Part shown: positions 51,701 to 62,614 of the stretch, piece after piece | Position numbering within the stretch: the first letter of the stretch is position 1 | How the letters are laid out: every line of letters begins with the position of its first letter | Assembly: GCF_022581195.2 (NCBI RefSeq) | Contig: NC_061455.1 | Coordinates: 4,150,120-4,214,119, forward strand | Reading direction: 5' to 3' | Origin: Helicoverpa zea | Lineage: Eukaryota; Arthropoda; Insecta; Lepidoptera; Noctuidae | DNA length: 64,000 nucleotides | Program-made: the position numbers and the translations under genes | Notes under the pieces: model-generated | Databases searched by the model: none | What the model was told of the DNA's origin: nothing | What the model saw: the letters and a program-made list of their open reading frames with translations, nothing else

Positions 51701-54700
51701 TATTTTCCAAATGGTTGTTTACGCATAAGAAACAATCGACCGTGCATAATCAAATTGTTTGTTTTTGCACGGTAGCCAAATCAATTTACAGTCCAATGCT
51801 ACTATTACAAGACGGAACCAAAGTCCATTTACAAAATGTATTTAATAATTTCACTTTATCCTAAACCGTTCAAATGTAGGTTTCAATACTCGTATTCATG
51901 GTCATTGAAAAATTTATTTACTAGACGTTAAACCGGAGTATTCCAAGAATTGCCAAACATGGCACTAAGCCAAGTATGGAATAACACCAATTGAAGATAA
52001 CAACACATTACCAATAGTTATGGCAAACTGGTTATGACTATGTGCTGAAATATGGGGTTGTTAGTACCAAACTTTATCTATAAGTTGGCTTAACTTCATC
52101 TACTTATTTATGGAATTCAGTCGACGTAGCGTACGACGCCAGCATTACTTAAGGGAATTAAAAAGTTGAAACTGAATGTTCTGTTCTAAATAATCAGCAG
52201 ATTTAAGTAAATGGTTGTCATGGGAACTATAATTTTGTAAGTCCCAAATAAATAATAAAATAGGCAACCCTAATTAAATAGGCAACTTTCGTAGTACTTA
52301 ATTAATTCTCTGCAATAAAATTACCTATGCAAATTAAACTTATATCGGAAATTACCAAATTATCTATATTTTCAAATCTTACGTTTATCGTTATCCTAGT
52401 AATCATTTTACGTATAATTGCATTACTCCTCATCAGAACATTATTAATGAATATTAAGATAAATAATTATATTTAATCCTTAACCTACTTAACATCATTT
52501 CTTATTAAATCTTATGACCATTAATGTATAACCTTACTAGCTTCCGCCAGCGGCTTCGCCCGCGTGGTGTATTGATAAAAAGTAGCCTATGTGTTAATCC
52601 AGGGTATCACCTATCTACATACCAAATTTCAATCAAATCGGTCCAGCCGCTTTTGCGTGATTGAATAACAAACATACATCCATACATTCTCACAAACATT
52701 CACGTTTATAATATATGTAGGATGTAGGATGTAGGATGTAGGATGTAGGATGTAGGATGTAGGAATGTAGGAATATGTAGGATGTAGGATGTAGGATATG
52801 TAGGATGTAGGATGTAGGATATGTAGGATGTAGGATATGTAGGATGTAGGATGTAGGATGTGTGCCTTGAATTTTGCATCAACTTAAACAGTAGTTACCT
52901 AAGTACTAAACCAAGTGCTACGTGCATAATTATTTCTATAATATCAATAATAAAACTTTCAATAATTGGTATTTCATTATAACTACAATTAATGGATTAT
53001 AAATCTTAATAAAAGCATTTATGCACATATAAAAAATATAATTCCCCCTTAGGTGCCTTTGTCCTCATTCGCGTATAATTATAAGGCGATAACCTTAATT
53101 TTATTTACTACTTATCAGATATGCATTAATCTGTAAATCCTTCCGATACGTATGGATACAAAACCTTAGATTTCATGTGGAAGCACAAAGTCTGTTTTGT
53201 TTTCCAACCTTGCAAAAATCATAAAGAATACAATAACACAGACCTACCTATTTGGTGATTTAAGTTATGTTCAGAAAACTAGTTGGGAGAAACCGCAAGT
53301 TACCTTCTCATAAAGATAATACCTAATTTAATGGCACAACAAAAGGTCGGAACCATAGATTTATAATTAAACTCTATGAATACTTGGAAAGAAAATCGAT
53401 GAAGCAACGACAGGCTTCGCTCAGTGCCATTAAATATGCAGCTTTCTAAATGAAAATCAATGTGCTGTCATATTGCGCCTAAGGATTACCTAAGAAAGAA
53501 GTAATTTGCTGAGTCAGCTTTAAGAATCTGTGTAGAATTTCGAAATTACGTTTTCGGAAATAAAAAAAACAAACAGGCCTCTTTTTGCGAAAGACTCATT
53601 TGTCAGACATAACAATAATTGTAAAGCCTAACAAACAATTTTTTGTTTTAATACCAGCACGGAGATTGCGTCTTCGCCCCACTACAAACATCATGCCATG
53701 AACAGCCTCGTTCGTAACGTTACGACATCGGACCGACCACAGCTGTAGACAACATCTACACTTGGACACTCAACCATGAATGAATGTATAAAACTATAAA
53801 AAATTGTGGCCAGCATTCTCTTATTCATATTGCTATTGCTGTACCAACAATTTGTTCTTTTCTCAGTTAACTTTCCATCGGATTCCGACATTTATTTCTC
53901 GTATCCATACTTTCTTCGTTTCTTTGTGAAGTACTTGTTAATGATATGCAATAAAACCTTGGATATAACGCATGGTAAATAAATAGTGAAAGATGGTTCG
54001 TTCACACAATAATAACCTGTTTCTATGAATGACCTACTGCATCTGTTAAAGACTTTAAACGTCTGCTTTCTATGTCAAGTAGCATCACGTGTATGATGAT
54101 TTCAAGCGTAATAAAATCTGCATAATTATTTATTTATGAATTATAAACATTCATATATTAATTTGCGACGTTTATTTTTATTAAAGGTGTTAAAGGAATA
54201 CTAATTTAACTAAAGAGAGAACATCACGTAAATATTTTACCTGATAGATCTCAAGGGTAACTAAAAATAGTTTTTAATTGAAAGTCTGAGGTAAACTGTA
54301 TCAATAACATGCAATTCACATTGTGAACATAGCATACCTATAGACAAGTGCTTATGTTATGAACGCTGTCAGTGAAAGTATTTCATAAGCAGACAGATAA
54401 GATAGAATCTTCATCATCACATGCAGCAGCCAACTTGGAAAGTTCTTTACAAAGTTTAATTGATATTATAGTTGGTATTTTTTTTTAGGAAGTTTATCTC
54501 AACGAGACATTTGCACACTCAGAAACTACATCCGAATAAAAAGTTTTATCATCAGTCTCCTACTTTTCTCTTCATTTCTGGCCATTTCAAAGACTGTGAT
54601 AAACACTGAATATATTTCCTGACTGGCAGAGCATAAAAATATGAATTGCTTTTCTAATTCTATTATGCTGACAAATCCCTGACCTATCAGGAATTAATAA

Positions 54701-57700
54701 TATGTTTTATGAAAATGAAAAATACTTTTATATATTTTAGCATGCAAATGCAGCACTATACTCTGAGCAACGCTGGTGCTTATTAACGCTCTTTTTTATA
54801 ATTTTGTACTTTCACTAACGGGAGAAAAGCAGGTCGAACATCTCAGGCGCAAACTTTCAAGACGTCGACCAACGACCAATGGTGTACAGCTCATTTCGTA
54901 ATGGCCACGTCATGAACAACATGGAAATAATATATTATGATACTCGCATGGCCGCTGTAAGTGCTAAAACTACACTGGACTGATGGAGGGGGCAACAAAC
55001 CTTGTAAGTTAGAATAAACAAGACTTGTGCTCTTCAAGTGACGCACTATGCTCAAAAGAAAAATGATGTTTCATACATTATGCTTTTGTTGGAACAAGAC
55101 ATATTTCAATAGCGAATATGTTTCTAATAGAAACTTATGTAATGTGTTGGTTATAACATGTAATACACAGCTCAATGAAATAAGGTAGGTCAATGTAAGA
55201 GTCGATTTATGTAAGTGTAAAAAAGAATGTTAATCTTGGACTGTGGTTAGATAACGTTAAAGGCTAGTTCCGGCAACCACAGAAACTCATATCTTAATAG
55301 CTAAGATAATAAACAAGAGGAATAATGTGAAAAAAATGATGTTCTTATAACTTACCAGAAAGCATGAAAACAATAACCCGGCGACGATCTTATCCGTGAC
55401 GGTCGCATGAATGTTTATGATGACCAGATCGTTGATGGTCAGGAACAATAGCAAGAAGAAGCCGAATATGTGCGTCCATATGTTCATGGTCTCATTCGTC
55501 CACCAGAATATGCTAAAACAAAATTAAAACTCGGTCATATTTGGAACGAGGAAACCTCAAATAGGATAATTTGCATTGCATAATAGCACATTTTTGGCAG
55601 TTAGGAGGTTAAACACTCATTATGTATGCGAGCAAATCATTGTTTATCGACTGTAAGTCAATATGCCAGTCTTCCTACGCATAATTTACTATTCCACTAC
55701 ATTCATACATAGGTCAAAAGGTAAGTATAGAGCAGTAGACTCTCATCACACGAAGAACTACATATTTGTATAATTTCTGACATGCAATAAGATAATCACC
55801 GGTAACCCATTCGACCTTAAATGAGACCGGTTAGTGATGCAGTGGTTCAAACGTAAAACCGGTAAGAAAATAACTTTGCTGGGCGTACTTCCACACTTTA
55901 CGTAAGAGATATGTCAAGAACATGAGACGTTAACTTAAAACGCAAATCTTTCGATTCAGAAGGCAGAGGTCCGGTAATAGGTAGTAGCCCAGACTGGTAA
56001 AGGCCACAAGGTTATGTGACTATGAAGCCTACGCTAGTGGGCCATGGATTTATTCTGTGGATCTTCATATTTTGGCGACACATAGCAATATACATATTTC
56101 GAAGCGTTACGGATTTTCAAATAGAATTAGCGCACAAGCTAGGTTAATTTTGTTTCAATTAATGACACCATCATTAATTAATTTTACTACGTCAATAAAT
56201 GGATAAGGTACTTTACATAACCAAGACAGTTCCTAGTTCTGTTTCCTCACCCTATACCTACCTTTATTACTGTTACTCAAGTGCAGCAAATAGGTAATAA
56301 AGTAACAATTACTTCCAACAATGTCTGCATTGCAGTGCAATACACGAAACTTCATTATACAGTTACACTCTGATTTCCACGAGTGAGTACTCAGATTATA
56401 TCTACATAATTCCCTTGTTCCTACTGTAATGTATCTGTTTAGGCGGTTTACGGTGATTATGAAAAGAGAAAGTTTGCGAAAGATCATTGAATAGCTGAGG
56501 AAAATCTTTTTGTGCTCTTTTTTAGAGTCAGATTAAGTGACGTTCTGTGAACATTGCTGATAGAAGTTGAATGCATCAAGCTGGGAATAAGAAGAAATAG
56601 GACACAAGAATTTGATATACATACACAGGTATGTAATGGTGGACTTATTTAATTATACAAACTGTCTGATCGTTTGGGTATTTGGAAGAAAGGAATGAAA
56701 GAGCTTTGTACAGTCAGGCCTTCTTATTTGATTGAGATATCCATCAGATATCCTCTTAATTCTTCTTATTTTTGGTTAACAGAGATTTGAACTGATTTAA
56801 ATAGTAAAACAGGATGTTTCTTCGACTTTTACCCTTGAAATAGAATCTGCCAAAAATAATACGGGTGACTTAGACCAAGCTGGCCTATAAGTAGGTAAGT
56901 AATTATACAAATCGAATTCATTGTATGTCATTTGTTTCCTCATAACACAAACTAGAGAGTTCAGGCATGTTCAGGTTAAGTTCAAACTAAACAATTTACT
57001 ACAGGTCATATAATTTGAATGCAACAATAATTCAAATAGCTTGTGGTCCTTTGTAAATAATGAATTAGGTAGGTACAAACACTACGAATTGTTTGCTTGC
57101 CCAAACAAAACATTTACCTAATTAAAAAACTTCGGACTGGGGAGATCTTAGGCCATTAAGACGGCAAACAATACTAATCTTCTCACGAATGTGTTAACGA
57201 AAAAAACTTTTTTGTTCACAGAACAGTGTTGACGCGAATCAACGTCAGCGACCGTTTTCTAGTTCATTTCGACCTATACAAATTTTAATTTACCCGCAAG
57301 GCACGAGAACGACACGTGAAATGGTCCCGTTGTTCGCAGTTTGTTACCTGTATCAAAGTTCATATTATGATTGTATGAAAACCTGATGTATTTGTTACAG
57401 ATATTAACGGGTGGGCATAATTGGATGGGAATTAGTACCTCCTTACTCATTGCCTTAACTGTCAAGACTTTGCGGTTTCCCTTCGCTGAGTTGGACCCCT
57501 TTATTTCCTTTCCCTTTTATTATTTTTAAATAAAGAACGTAGGTAGGAAGTAGATAAACCACTTCGAATGTAAATACTTCTTTTAGCGAACTACGCATGT
57601 TCAAATTCCACGGCTCAATGGATCAGTAATGAGGACATACAGTTATGAAAAATATATCGCACTATTTCTTAACAAGCTAGAATAGTTACTAAGCTCCTTT

Positions 57701-59060
57701 ATAATGATGCAACAGTATATAACATGAAACTCTATATGTTGTACACAGTTTCAACTTTCGTTACGACTTCTCAGGTAATGATAATGACAGTGTGTTATAG
57801 AGAAACTTGTAATCATGGTGCATCATTAGAACATAATAATGTTCTGACAGATTGATGTTTGTGATGTAGGTGCTCTGGATTTAAATACATTGGGATTGAG
57901 AGGCATCAATGGTAGCACTAGATGAGGATCACAGATATAGAGGCAGGATAGTGATTATAAAGGGCTACAAAATATGAATCTGTGATTTCTCTATCTGGGA
58001 AAAGCAGAAGATTAACTAAAAAATGAATGCACATATATTGCTGCCATAATTATTTAACAAAAATTACAGATCATTTTTTTGGTAGCACTGTGTAGACAGT
58101 TCAAAAGTTCAACAAAAGTTAGGCTTCCAGATCAGCAAAAATAATTTTTAAGAGTTTTTTGAACTCAACAAATTGGTCAAATATTATAGTAATAATACGT
58201 GTCTTTATGATTATAAAGAAAAAAAAACCGGCCAAGTGCGAGTCGGACTCGTGCACGAAGGGTTCCGTAAATTACAGTTAAATCAACCTATCTCAAAAAC
58301 TATAAGAGATACTTTGATCAAACCAAAAATCGTTGAAAGAGTTAATTAGCATGCATCACCTCTATTTTTTTTAGAATTTTTTACCCCGTAGTTATAAAAA
58401 TAGAGGGGGGGGGACATACTTTTTACGACTTTGAGAGCTGATATCTCAAAAACCGTTCACTTTAAGAAAAATGTTTTTTAGAAAACTTTATATCATTTTA
58501 AAAGACCTTTCCATTGATACCCCACACGGGTATGTACATCGAAAAAAAAATTTCATCCCTCAGTTACATGTATGGGGGGCCCCACCCCCAATTCTTTTTT
58601 TTACTATTTAGTGTCATATTTTTGTAGCGGTTCATACAACACATATTCCCATCAAATTTCATCACTGTAGTACTTATAGTTTCCGAGTAAATCGGCTGTG
58701 ACAGACGGACAGACGGACAGACGGACATGACGAAACTATAAGGGTTCCGTTTTTGCCATTTTGGCTACGGAACCCTAAAAACGCGTTGTGAACAGCTGCT
58801 TGAAAAAGTACTGAAAGACTTGGATAAAATAATTAGAAGTTCATTTACCTTTCCCAACATAGTTTAGTTGGTAATAGTTTTCTGTAACCATCTCTGATAT
58901 ACTGATTGTGTTTGATATATTCTGGTGCCTGCTCGTATTTGAGCAGTTGCCTATAGTTTATATACTCCTCTTCTTCTTTGGTTAAGTTATTATTGTCTTC
59001 CAGTTTCTTCCCTCTTCGCAGAAGGCCATTGCCTTGACAGAAGTTCTCTGTTCTGCATTC
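45572..59060 (-). CDS. PAQR3: PAQR-family seven-transmembrane protein, PAQR3-like
   Basis: Spliced minus-strand gene. Coding exons in transcript order: 59060-58849, 55512-55356, 51562-51410, 47629-47441, 47067-46999, 45736-45572; all junctions are GT-AG and in phase. The product is 314 residues; human PAQR3 has about 311. The N-terminal domain carries HNQYIRDGYR (51-60), then NETMNIWTH (77-85) before TM1 (about 86-104). The other TMs are near 113-136, 148-171, 179-196, 205-224, 243-259 and 279-299. The PAQR metal-site pattern is complete: Ser129, His133, Asp150, His277 and His281 (SHQWWH). PAQR3 is known to be a Golgi protein that sequesters Raf; that role is inferred by homology. Symbol assigned from remembered similarity (FYMTSVTV, YGVLPTLHW, VPERWFPGK). 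Confidence 0.93.
46999..47067 (-). CDS. PAQR3: PAQR3-like exon 6
   Basis: 69 nt, phase 0 at both ends, acceptor TTTTTTTTTCAG, donor GTAAGC. Encodes MFFPRVIGMYVISGTAFVIY plus AFK (residues 238-260), corresponding to TM6. Confidence 0.92.
47441..47629 (-). CDS. PAQR3: PAQR3-like exon 5
   Basis: 189 nt, phase 0 at both ends, acceptor AAATTCCAG, donor GTTAGT. Encodes residues 175-237 with TM4 (MTSVTVIFVVAMVLQV) and TM5, including the family signature AAYGVLPTLHW and ending ENPMVQ. It is more GC-rich than the surrounding introns. Confidence 0.93.
48779..49433 (-). mobile_element. 5'-truncated R1-clade LINE insertion in PAQR3 intron
   Basis: A 629-bp insert (48792-49420) is flanked by a perfect 13-bp target duplication AAATTCTAACCCC (48779-48791, 49421-49433) and ends in a poly(A) of about 11 (seen as poly-T at the left). 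On the minus strand it encodes the end of ORF2, with an intact zinc knuckle CYHCADSPEDTVDHTVQVC and then PAWEGHRRVLVEALGGGDL. The reading frame shifts near 49190: upstream the frame reads ...EKEEAERQRV and the true continuation (APLIPAAALDQVDTM ... WLIAPLSA) is in another frame. The insertion is therefore dead but recent-looking. It is in the same orientation as the host gene. Confidence 0.88.
50458..50870. mobile_element. 413-bp foldback element with 126-bp inverted repeats
   Basis: Ends begin TAGTCTGTTTTTTAATCTCG, and about 126 bp of each end are inverted copies with roughly five mismatches (e.g. CTTCCAAA against CTTTCTAA). TA flanks both sides (50456-50457, 50871-50872). The AT-rich centre of about 160 bp has no ORF. 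It lies in the PAQR3 intron between exons 4 and 5, where its transcript could form a long stem. A Tc1/mariner-type relationship is inferred from the TA duplication. Confidence 0.88.
51410..51562 (-). CDS. PAQR3: PAQR3-like exon 4
   Basis: 153 nt, phase 0 at both ends, acceptor CTTTTTCCAG, donor GTAAGT. Encodes residues 124-174: VCMALSALYHTFSCRSEH with Ser129 and His133 spaced as in adiponectin receptors, then MYDLFGIALSLL with Asp150 17 residues after the histidine, and YYAFWCHS after TM3. Confidence 0.93.
51604..51641. repeat. Palindrome with 19-bp arms, no loop
   Basis: TTCAACTAAATTGAGAGTC followed directly by GACTCTCATTTTAGTTGAA, with one mismatch. It lies 41 bp upstream of the exon 4 acceptor region in the PAQR3 intron, so its fold could be near the branch point. 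Confidence 0.8.
52536..52713 (+). mobile_element. Lepidopteran 'CCCGCGG' family repeat
   Basis: Begins ACTAGCTTCCGCCAGCGGC and TTCGCCCGCG, contains CAAATCGGTCCAGCCGCTTT and CATACATCCATACATTCTCA, and ends TTTATAATATATG, where the minisatellite starts. It lies in the PAQR3 intron between exons 3 and 4, antisense to the gene. Confidence 0.85.
52715..52860. repeat. 7-bp minisatellite (TGTAGGA)n
   Basis: About twenty copies of TGTAGGA, with occasional TGTAGGAATA or TGTAGGATA variants that break the phase. It starts directly at the tail of the 'CCCGCGG' family repeat, so it probably expanded from that element's ATATGTAGGAT tail. Confidence 0.95.
55356..55512 (-). CDS. PAQR3: PAQR3-like exon 3
   Basis: 157 nt, acceptor TTTTGTTTTAG, donor GTAAGT. 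The first C completes the split Ser71 codon (AG|C). Encodes residues 72-123: IFWWTNETMNIWTHIFGFF (the NETxNIWTH signature at the start of TM1) through DKIVAGLLFSCFL in TM2. Confidence 0.93.
58228..58780. mobile_element. Lepidopteran 'AGGGTTCCGT...ACGGAACCCT' repeat
   Basis: Starts after an A-run with CCGGCCAAGTGCGAGTCGGA and AGGGTTCCGTAA (58259), contains a short (ACAGACGG)n array at about 58697-58727, and ends AGGGTTCCGTTTTTGCCATT...ACGGAACCCTAAAA. This order of motifs is very common in lepidopteran genomes. There is no ORF. The element class is not certain; the AGGGTTCCGT/ACGGAACCCT pair gives short inverted ends. It lies in the PAQR3 intron between exons 2 and 3. Confidence 0.85.
58849..59060 (-). 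CDS. PAQR3: PAQR3-like exon 2, with first in-frame ATG of the main frame
   Basis: The exon runs 59071-58849 with the upstream acceptor (TTTATAG|G) and ends GAA AG|GTAAAT. Coding starts at ATG 59060-59058 (MQNRELLCQGNGLLRRGKK...), because the same frame has TGA codons immediately upstream (TGA AGA TGA ATG). Encodes residues 1-70 plus two bases of Ser71: a charged cytosolic N-terminus (KEEEEYINYRQLLKYEQ) and APEYIKHNQYIRDGYRKLLP, the conserved pre-TM1 motif. A second acceptor GAATGCAG|AAC (exon start 59054) would instead join exon 1 in frame. Confidence 0.88.
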
Positions 59061-59773
59061 ATCTTCAACCTATAAACAAATAAGAATAGAATAAGTAGAC
59101 AAGAATATTAATTATTGTACACTGGAAAACAATATAGGATACACCATACACAATACAATACACCATCTCAACGTTAAAAAGCCGGAATGGCTTTTTAACG
59201 TTCCTGGCAATTCTTAGATAGAATAAAACTGTAAAATAATTTAATCAGAGTAGTTTATGGCTTGCATTGGCCTAAGTAAATTAAAGAAAATAAGGTCATT
59301 AAATAAGTTAAAAGGATTAATCATCTCTGTCTCAAAGGTCTCCAATGCCAATTGCCACTGCCAATTTGATTCCCGATATTGTAAAAATTTGTTTAATGAG
59401 CATGTATGTGTATTTATTAATATGTAAGTAAATGGGTAATGTAATTTATAAGTTGTCTTAGCACTCATTACACAAGCTAATCAATAGTTTATGTTGCAGC
59501 TTTGTGTACAAGGTGTCCCAGATTATTATTAATCGGAAAGAAATTTGTGTGAGGCTATTCTACATACTTTGGAACAATGACTAAGTTTGGAACTTGATCA
59601 ATTTAATAGCTTTCTAGAGAAAAAAAAAGGAATTTGTCTACATATTAGCAGCCTTATAAACGTGAATTAAATAATAAGTAATACTTAATGGCTGTTTAAG
59701 AAAATTCTTACTTATAAATGTTGCTTAAGCATGTCTTAACGAACATTTAATCACTACTTAATAGTTAAAATGT

Positions 59774-59872
59774 TGCTTAGAAGGTCATCATCATCATCAT
59801 CATCTCAGCCATAGGACGTCCACTGCTGAACATAGGCCTCCCCCTTAGATCTCCACAGACTGCTTAGAAGGT
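59774..59872 (-). mobile_element. 75-bp RTE-type LINE 3' end with 12-bp target duplication
   Basis: The insert 59786-59860 is the antisense of the common lepidopteran LINE 3' end (minus strand: TAAGGGGGAGGCCTATGTTC, AGCAGTGGACGTCCTATGGC, TGAGATGATGATGATG). It is bracketed by a perfect direct repeat TGCTTAGAAGGT (59774-59785, 59861-59872). The (ATG)n tail is at the left, as expected for a minus-strand insertion. It lies in PAQR3 intron 1. Confidence 0.9.
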
Positions 59873-60545
59873 GATTAGAGATTTTTATAAGTAAGGCTGT
59901 AAATCTATACATATACCCATTTTTTATTAAAGCTTGTACTTTACTAGAGTTTTTAATGCAAGTGTTTGTTATTCATATCCAGAATGTAGTTTTAACTGAA
60001 AAGCACCACTTAAACTTGAGCTGAAGTACTCAATTATGTTACATTCAACAGAAAGAACATAAATATTATGATTTTATACATTTCTTCTTTTTTATAAATT
60101 TTATACATTTCTTTTATAATCTGATTTGGGTAAATTTTATACAAAATATTGTGAGTGGTAGTATTTATTTGATGGAAATCATGCGTTTATATAATTCCCA
60201 GGATAACATGTTATTTATCCAAATAATGCAGATTTTTTTTAATTAATAAGGCAAATATTTCAAGTATTTTTAGTACTTTATTTTTAATGCTTTATAGATT
60301 ACTTCAAACTATTATGCACTATTTGATTTTATTTTCGATTACCTAAACCTTTCACCTACCTCCAATAAATTACAGAAATTGAAATTTTTGGTCAGTGGGT
60401 CGTCTTAGGGTTTTTATTGGTTCCATAGAACTTGGTCAGCTTTACGTACGTACAGAAAACTATTGATAAATTACCTATGTAATTCGTGAAGGTATGATTA
60501 TAGTACTATAAACTGATATTAAGTTAATATTAATTCTTTACTTAC

Positions 60546-60617
60546 TTTTTCTATTTGCATAAACTGAACTGTTTCTGCTTGGCATTCGCTAAGTTTCTTT
60601 GTCATAGTAAGAGTCAT
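60546..60617 (-). CDS. PAQR3: PAQR3-like exon 1: upstream ORF or N-terminal coding exon
   Basis: ATG 60617-60615 (context CTAAAATGACT) opens 24 codons (MTLTMTKKLSECQAETVQFM, then QIEK) up to a consensus donor GTAAGT, phase 0; the frame is closed upstream by TAA. With the first exon 2 acceptor it runs 29 further codons and stops at TAA, overlapping the main start out of frame, which would make it a 53-codon upstream ORF. With the second acceptor (CAG|AAC at 59054) it fuses in frame to exon 2 and gives a 336-residue protein. The sequence does not decide which is used. Confidence 0.6.
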
Positions 60618-60680
60618 TTTAGAATGTTGTTTCGTAAAAACACTTTTAAAAAGCCTCAAAATACGATAACACCTGACAGC

Positions 60681-60688
60681 ATTTTATA
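60681..60688 (-). promoter_or_regulatory. Candidate TATA box of the PAQR3-like gene
   Basis: TATAAAAT on the minus strand about 65 nt upstream of the exon 1 ATG. Spacing would put the start of transcription near 60655. AT-rich context makes chance matches likely. Confidence 0.25.
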
Positions 60689-61337
60689 AATTGATAATAT
60701 TACAATAAATTGGCATTACAAGCTGTATTGATTAAACAGTGTAAAGTTTTATTTAATAATCACAGCAAAATGAAAATACGTATAAACACACACACAAAAA
60801 CTGAACAACACAGCCTCCGTCTCTTGCGAACCCAAATAAACTACTTTTTTTTTAAACCAGCAAACGTCAACGTCATGACATGGTCAGCTTATTGTATTGT
60901 CAGTGTCAAACCGTTCAATCCACAGATAATTAAGATTCGTTAGTTTAAACCACATAGCTGCAGAATGGCTGCACATTAAAACTGAACACAATATAATATA
61001 TTGTACAAAAGAAGTGTACAAAGCTTTTTTTAGTATTGCCTTTTGTCTTGCCCTAAAGATAAAAGCCTTTTCAATAAATTTTGGTCCCAATTTCAGTATC
61101 TTGTTTCGTTTAATATTATAGAGATTCGAGTCAACTAAAACATTTACTGAATTCTAATGGCAGTTTACGAGTACAGTTTTCTGAGCCTCATGTTCCCCTT
61201 ATACTTAAGGGGAATATCTGAAAGCCCATGACTAGACGTGGTGTCTTATAGTCGTATGGTGAGACTCTTAAGCAGAACGCCAACGGATGATGATGTGGTA
61301 GAGATCGCTCGAAGATCTAGTAGGTCACACCAATACT
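60689..61337. other. Intergenic region between the divergent genes
   Basis: No gene recognised. Upstream regulatory sequences of the PAQR3-like gene probably lie here. A small plus-strand ORF (60710-60943) and its opposite-strand partner have no domain. Confidence 0.4.
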
Positions 61338-61490
61338 AGATGGAAGAATGTACTTGTGAAAGATATGAAGGAGTACCGGGGTCCAAAAGCAATGTCTTAG
61401 ACTTATCACGTAGAAAAGAAAAAATAGAAAAGCTGACCCTACCACCATGTGGGATACATAGCAGGAAAGAAAGGGATGATGATGAGGTAA
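61338..61490 (+). pseudogene. Decayed RTE-type LINE C-terminal fragment
   Basis: One plus-strand frame reads RWKNVLVKDMKEYRGPKAM then a stop. A second frame continues NRKADPTTMWDT-stop-QERKG, followed by GATGATGATGAG. The order (W-V-KDM ... RKADPxTMWD, then an (ATG)n tail) matches the end of the common lepidopteran endonuclease/reverse-transcriptase LINE. At least one frameshift and several stops are present. Confidence 0.65.
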
Positions 61491-61649
61491 GCTACAATGG
61501 AATCCGCCTTTTGTATTTCAAGACTTCAAGAATAGAAATAAATAGTATAAATCCGATACTAGGTATACCAGGAAATAACTTGTAGCACTGGTTATATTAA
61601 TTGCACTAATCATTTGTTCATCTTCCGAGCCGTTTTCCAACTATGTTGT

Positions 61650-61835
61650 GGGGTCAGCTTCCAGTCTCGGTCTAGTGGTCGCGACTGCTGTGCACGAGGT
61701 ATCGGGTTCGAATCCCGGGTTTGGCAGAAATCGCTTTTTGGGTTTTAGAAACTTTAACAAAGTAACCCGGAGTCTGGAAATTGGATATTGATGCATTGAG
61801 TGCAGCTGGCTGATCTCCTTACATGAGAACAGCTC
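61650..61835 (+). mobile_element. tRNA-derived SINE
   Basis: A tRNA-like head carries an A-box-like TCTCGGTCTAGTGG (61665-61678) and a perfect B box GGTTCGAATCC (61705-61715). It is followed by the body signature AACCCGGAGTCTGGAAATTG and a TCTCCTTACATGAGAAC end. The same order is typical of a widespread lepidopteran SINE. No acceptor stem or anticodon loop of a functional tRNA is present, so it is not a tRNA gene. Confidence 0.8.
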
Positions 61836-62600
61836 CTGCCCTAATCTCAATTTGAAATACTTTCCATATTATACAAAGGTACCTTTGACTTCTTACGACG
61901 AAACAAATAACAATTTGTAACCTACAAAAACTGTATGGATGGGACACGAAAGCCTCGCTAATTAAAAAAATAAATCTTATGTTACAGTAGGGCGAAAGAA
62001 AACAAACGCAATGTTTCATAGAAAGTTATGTAAAAATGTGCTTCAAAATAGCTGGCGTGCCTACTTCAGTAATGAATATCTACAAATAATCCAAAAATAG
62101 CGCCCCGGAGAATTCTTTACAGTCAATGACGTCACATCCTGTGAATATCAGTGTTACCATAAGAAATAAAAAAACGAAAAATCAATAATCATTATCATTC
62201 CAAAAAACAAAAACCTATAATTTATTTAATTATTTAAGTTAGGTAAATTATTAGTCAAAATATTCTTTTGACGTTGCTGATTGACTATGAAATATACAAA
62301 AGTCTAATATTACAAGCTTAAAATAACTAATTTAAAAAATCGTACAACCATAAACGGCACTTACACGTTAAAAACTATGCAATTCAGAACGGTCTTTGTA
62401 AATGGTCGATTTTCCTGTTTGCTGTTCTCCATTTGCTGAGAGTGTATAATTTTGTTACAATCCGTGCTCTGTTCTAGTTCTTATTTTTTCTTATTATAAG
62501 TTATTATTATTTTTTATTTAAGCGTTTAAAGTTTGATCCTCGGCGATAGAAATTCATTATTACTACATAAAACGACTTAGGTGGTACTTTTGCGTTTAGA
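61836..62600. other. AT-rich intergenic stretch upstream of effete
   Basis: No gene or bounded repeat recognised. Some of the right part may be 5'UTR or proximal promoter of the E2 gene. Confidence 0.4.
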
Positions 62601-62605
62601 CGGGA

Positions 62606-62614
62606 GCCATCTTG
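62606..62614 (+). promoter_or_regulatory. YY1/Pho-type site in the effete 5' region
   Basis: GCCATCTTG, 80 nt upstream of the E2 start codon. This motif often sits just downstream of transcription starts of constitutively expressed animal genes. An initiator-like AAAGTCAGTTTAT follows at about 62662-62674. No TATA box is evident. Confidence 0.35.

Noticed and set aside
52715..52860. CRISPR-like array
   Set aside because: The repeat is a 7-bp minisatellite without spacers, in an animal intron.
59054..60617. Reading exon 1 straight through the first exon 2 acceptor as one continuous PAQR3 N-terminus
   Set aside because: With that acceptor the frame runs VEDECRTENF... and stops at TAA after 29 codons. 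The PAQR frame in exon 2 is different and has TGA codons just before its own ATG.
61650..61720. Possible tRNA gene (B box GGTTCGAATCC)
   Set aside because: No closing acceptor stem or proper anticodon arm, and the sequence continues into a SINE body.
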